A DNA stretch of 64,000 nucleotides, from the NCBI RefSeq assembly GCF_001421885.1, contig NZ_LMLH01000001.1, forward strand, positions 125,151-189,150, in the 5' to 3' direction. The notes under the pieces were generated by a model. It was given only the letters and a program-made list of their open reading frames with translations, was not told where the DNA came from and searched no databases. Positions 62,252 through 64,000 of the stretch are shown one piece after another. Position numbers and translations under genes: made by a program. Within the stretch, counting starts at the first letter, position 1, and each line of letters begins with the position of its first letter. This DNA is from Pseudomonas sp. Leaf48 (GTDB lineage: Bacteria > Pseudomonadota > Gammaproteobacteria > Pseudomonadales > Pseudomonadaceae).

Positions 62252-63451
62252 TCAGATGGCGCCGTCTTTACGCAACTGGGCGATCTGCGACGCGTCATAG
62301 CCAAGTTCCTGAAGCACCAGTGCATTGTGCTCACCCAGTTGTGGCCCGACCCATTCGCATTCACCGGGAGTCTCTGAGAGTTTCGGTACGATTCCCGGCA
62401 TCTTGAAGTCTTTGCCATCCGGCAGCTTGGCCTGCAGGAACATCTCCCGCGCCAGGTACTGCGGATCACTGAACATGTCTTCGGCGCTGAATATCCGGCT
62501 GGCGGGCACGTCAGCCTGGTTGAGCAGCGCCAGCACCTGGTCCAGCGGCAATGAATTGACCCAGCGATCGATGACCCCATAGATCTCGTCGCGACGGCTG
62601 TCGCGGCCATCGTTGCTGGCAAGTTGAGGATCGTCAGCCAGGTCCTCCCGACCGATGATCAGCATGAAGCGTTTGAAGATCGCATCGCCATTGGCGCCGA
62701 TCTGCACGTGCTTGCCATCTGCGCTGGTGTGGATAGAGGAGGGGGTGATGCCCGGCATGATGTTACCGGTGCGTTCGCGGATGAAACCGAACACATCGAA
62801 CTCCGGGACCATGCTTTCCATCATGGCGAAAATCGCTTCGTACAGCGCCACGTCCACCACTTGCCCCTGTCCACCGTTGACCTCGCGATGACGCAGGGCC
62901 ATCAAGGCACCAATCACGCCCCAGAGCGCGGCAATCGAATCGCCAATGGAAATTCCGGTGCGTACCGGCGGCCGGTCTTCGAACCCGGTGATGTAGCGCA
63001 GGCCACCCATGGATTCACCCACCGCACCGAAACCGGGCTGATCTTTCATCGGGCCAGTCTGGCCGAAGCCCGATAGTCGCACCATCACCAGCTTCGGATT
63101 GAGTGCATGCAGCACGTCCCAGCCCAGGCCAAGTTTTTCCAGGATGCCAGGGCGAAAGTTCTCGATCAGGATGTCCGCTTCGCCAAGCAGTTTTTTCAGA
63201 ATGGCCAGGCCGTCAGGATGCTTGAGGTTGAGCGTCAGGGACTTCTTGTTGCGTGCCTGAACGAACCACCACAAAGAGGTGCCTTCATAGAGTTTGCGCC
63301 ATTTACGCAGCGGGTCGCCGCCGTCCGGGGACTCGATCTTGATCACTTCGGCACCGAACTCGGCGCAGATTCGTGAGGCAAAGGGGCCGGCAATCAAGGT
63401 GCCCAATTCGATGACTTTCAGACCGCAAAGCGGTTTGGAGGTGAGCGGCAT
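62252..63451 (-). CDS. CaiB/BaiF-family (class III) CoA-transferase
   Basis: 399-residue CoA-transferase: N-terminal KVIELGTLIAGPFASRICAEFGAEVIKIE, DILIENFRPG and GFGQTGPMKDQPGFG are family motifs; the conserved GD segment of SIGDSIAAL probably holds the catalytic Asp (inferred). ATG at 63451 with AGGA upstream is preferred to the longer frame. Transfers CoA between carboxylic acids; substrate unknown. Divergent from yaeQ. Confidence 0.9.
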   Translation of the reverse strand: MPLTSKPLCGLKVIELGTLIAGPFASRICAEFGAEVIKIESPDGGDPLRKWRKLYEGTSLWWFVQARNKKSLTLNLKHPDGLAILKKLLGEADILIENFRPGILEKLGLGWDVLHALNPKLVMVRLSGFGQTGPMKDQPGFGAVGESMGGLRYITGFEDRPPVRTGISIGDSIAALWGVIGALMALRHREVNGGQGQVVDVALYEAIFAMMESMVPEFDVFGFIRERTGNIMPGITPSSIHTSADGKHVQIGANGDAIFKRFMLIIGREDLADDPQLASNDGRDSRRDEIYGVIDRWVNSLPLDQVLALLNQADVPASRIFSAEDMFSDPQYLAREMFLQAKLPDGKDFKMPGIVPKLSETPGECEWVGPQLGEHNALVLQELGYDASQIAQLRKDGAI

Positions 63452-63598
63452 ACGAAATCCTGTAGGACAAAGGCTTAGCGAATACTGCGTTTTAACATAG
63501 CCGACTGTCAGACGCTCCCGCTTGATCGCCTTCGATTCGTGGAATGCCCGTCGCATCGGTTAGACTTGCCGCCTTTCCTCGTATCAAGAAGCCCGTTC

Positions 63599-64000
63599 AT
63601 GGCCCAGCCGTCCACGACCTACAAGTTTGAACTGAACCTCACCGACCTTGACCGCAGCGTCTATGAGAGCGTCAAACAGACCATCGCCCGCCACCCTTCG
63701 GAAACCGAAGAGCGCATGACCGTGCGCCTGCTGGCCTACGCCCTCTGGTACAACGAGCAGTTGTCGTTCGGCCGCGGTCTGTCAGAAGTGGACGAGCCGG
63801 CCCTGTGGGAAAAAAGCCTGGATGACCGCGTGCTGCACTGGATCGAAGTCGGCCAGCCTGACGCCGAGCGCCTGACCTGGTGTTCGCGTCGCACTGAACG
63901 CACCAGCCTGCTGGCCTATGGCAGCCTGCGCGTCTGGGAAGGCAAAGTGGTTCCGGCAGTAAAGAATCTGAAAAACGTCAACATTGCCGCTGTGCCTCAG
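63599..64000 (+). CDS. yaeQ: YaeQ family protein, 3' end beyond the window
   Basis: The first 134 codons of a protein starting MAQPSTTYKFELNLTDLDR, with RHPSETEERMTVRLLAYALWY and DRVLHWIEVGQPDAERL, as in YaeQ (a PD-(D/E)XK-like fold). It has no stop before the window end, so it is truncated by the window, not by mutation. Confidence 0.88.
   Translation, partial: MAQPSTTYKFELNLTDLDRSVYESVKQTIARHPSETEERMTVRLLAYALWYNEQLSFGRGLSEVDEPALWEKSLDDRVLHWIEVGQPDAERLTWCSRRTERTSLLAYGSLRVWEGKVVPAVKNLKNVNIAAVPQ

Overview
The window is chromosomal DNA from a Pseudomonas of the P. fluorescens group. The evidence is high GC coding sequence, a complete 12-gene alginate operon whose products match known Pseudomonas Alg proteins, the conserved block ypjD / ffh-rpsP-rimM-trmD-rplS-xerD-dsbC-hom-thrC, the dauBAR D-arginine locus, and many copies of the Pseudomonas REP palindrome (core GTGGGAGCGGGCTTGCTCGCGAA or its variants). 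I see no phage, insertion sequence, integron, CRISPR array, rRNA or tRNA.

Layout. 1-17.5 kb (minus strand): a small membrane protein, then the alginate operon, read algD-alg8-alg44-algK-algE-algG-algX-algL-algI-algJ-algF-algA. AlgA and AlgD make GDP-mannuronate. Alg8/Alg44 polymerise it under c-di-GMP control. AlgG epimerises, AlgI/J/F/X acetylate, AlgL clears misrouted polymer, and AlgK/AlgE export it. Repeat elements interrupt the operon at four places, one of them inside the 5' end of algK. 17.5-18.3 kb is the long algD leader/promoter region.

18.3-30.3 kb: yaaA, an unusual secreted polysaccharide-deacetylase-like protein, a PIN-PhoH ATPase, moaCDE, an amino-acid binding protein, the dauB-dauA-dauR operon, rhlB and a carboxylesterase. 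30.4-35 kb: the aapJQMP amino-acid ABC transporter behind a sigma-54-type promoter. 35.2-42.5 kb: a GntR/FadR regulator overlapping a CynX/NimT-type MFS gene, an NTF2-like protein, a GIY-YIG protein, a GST, a membrane-anchored glutaredoxin with ndpA, an HU protein and rlmF.

42.7-44.3 kb: three tandem AT-rich paralogues that I do not recognise. These are the best candidate for something undescribed. 44.5-51.2 kb: valS, an MHS-type MFS transporter, a CNNM/CorC protein and the cytochrome c assembly-like protein YpjD. 51.4-60.1 kb: ffh, the ribosomal protein/tRNA modification operon rpsP-rimM-trmD-rplS, xerD, dsbC, hom and thrC. 60.2-64 kb: a receptor made of a periplasmic binding domain, one membrane segment and a PAS domain but no kinase, a DUF3509 protein, a CaiB-type CoA-transferase and the start of a yaeQ gene cut by the window edge.

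All function calls come from reading motifs, lengths and gene order. No database search was run.
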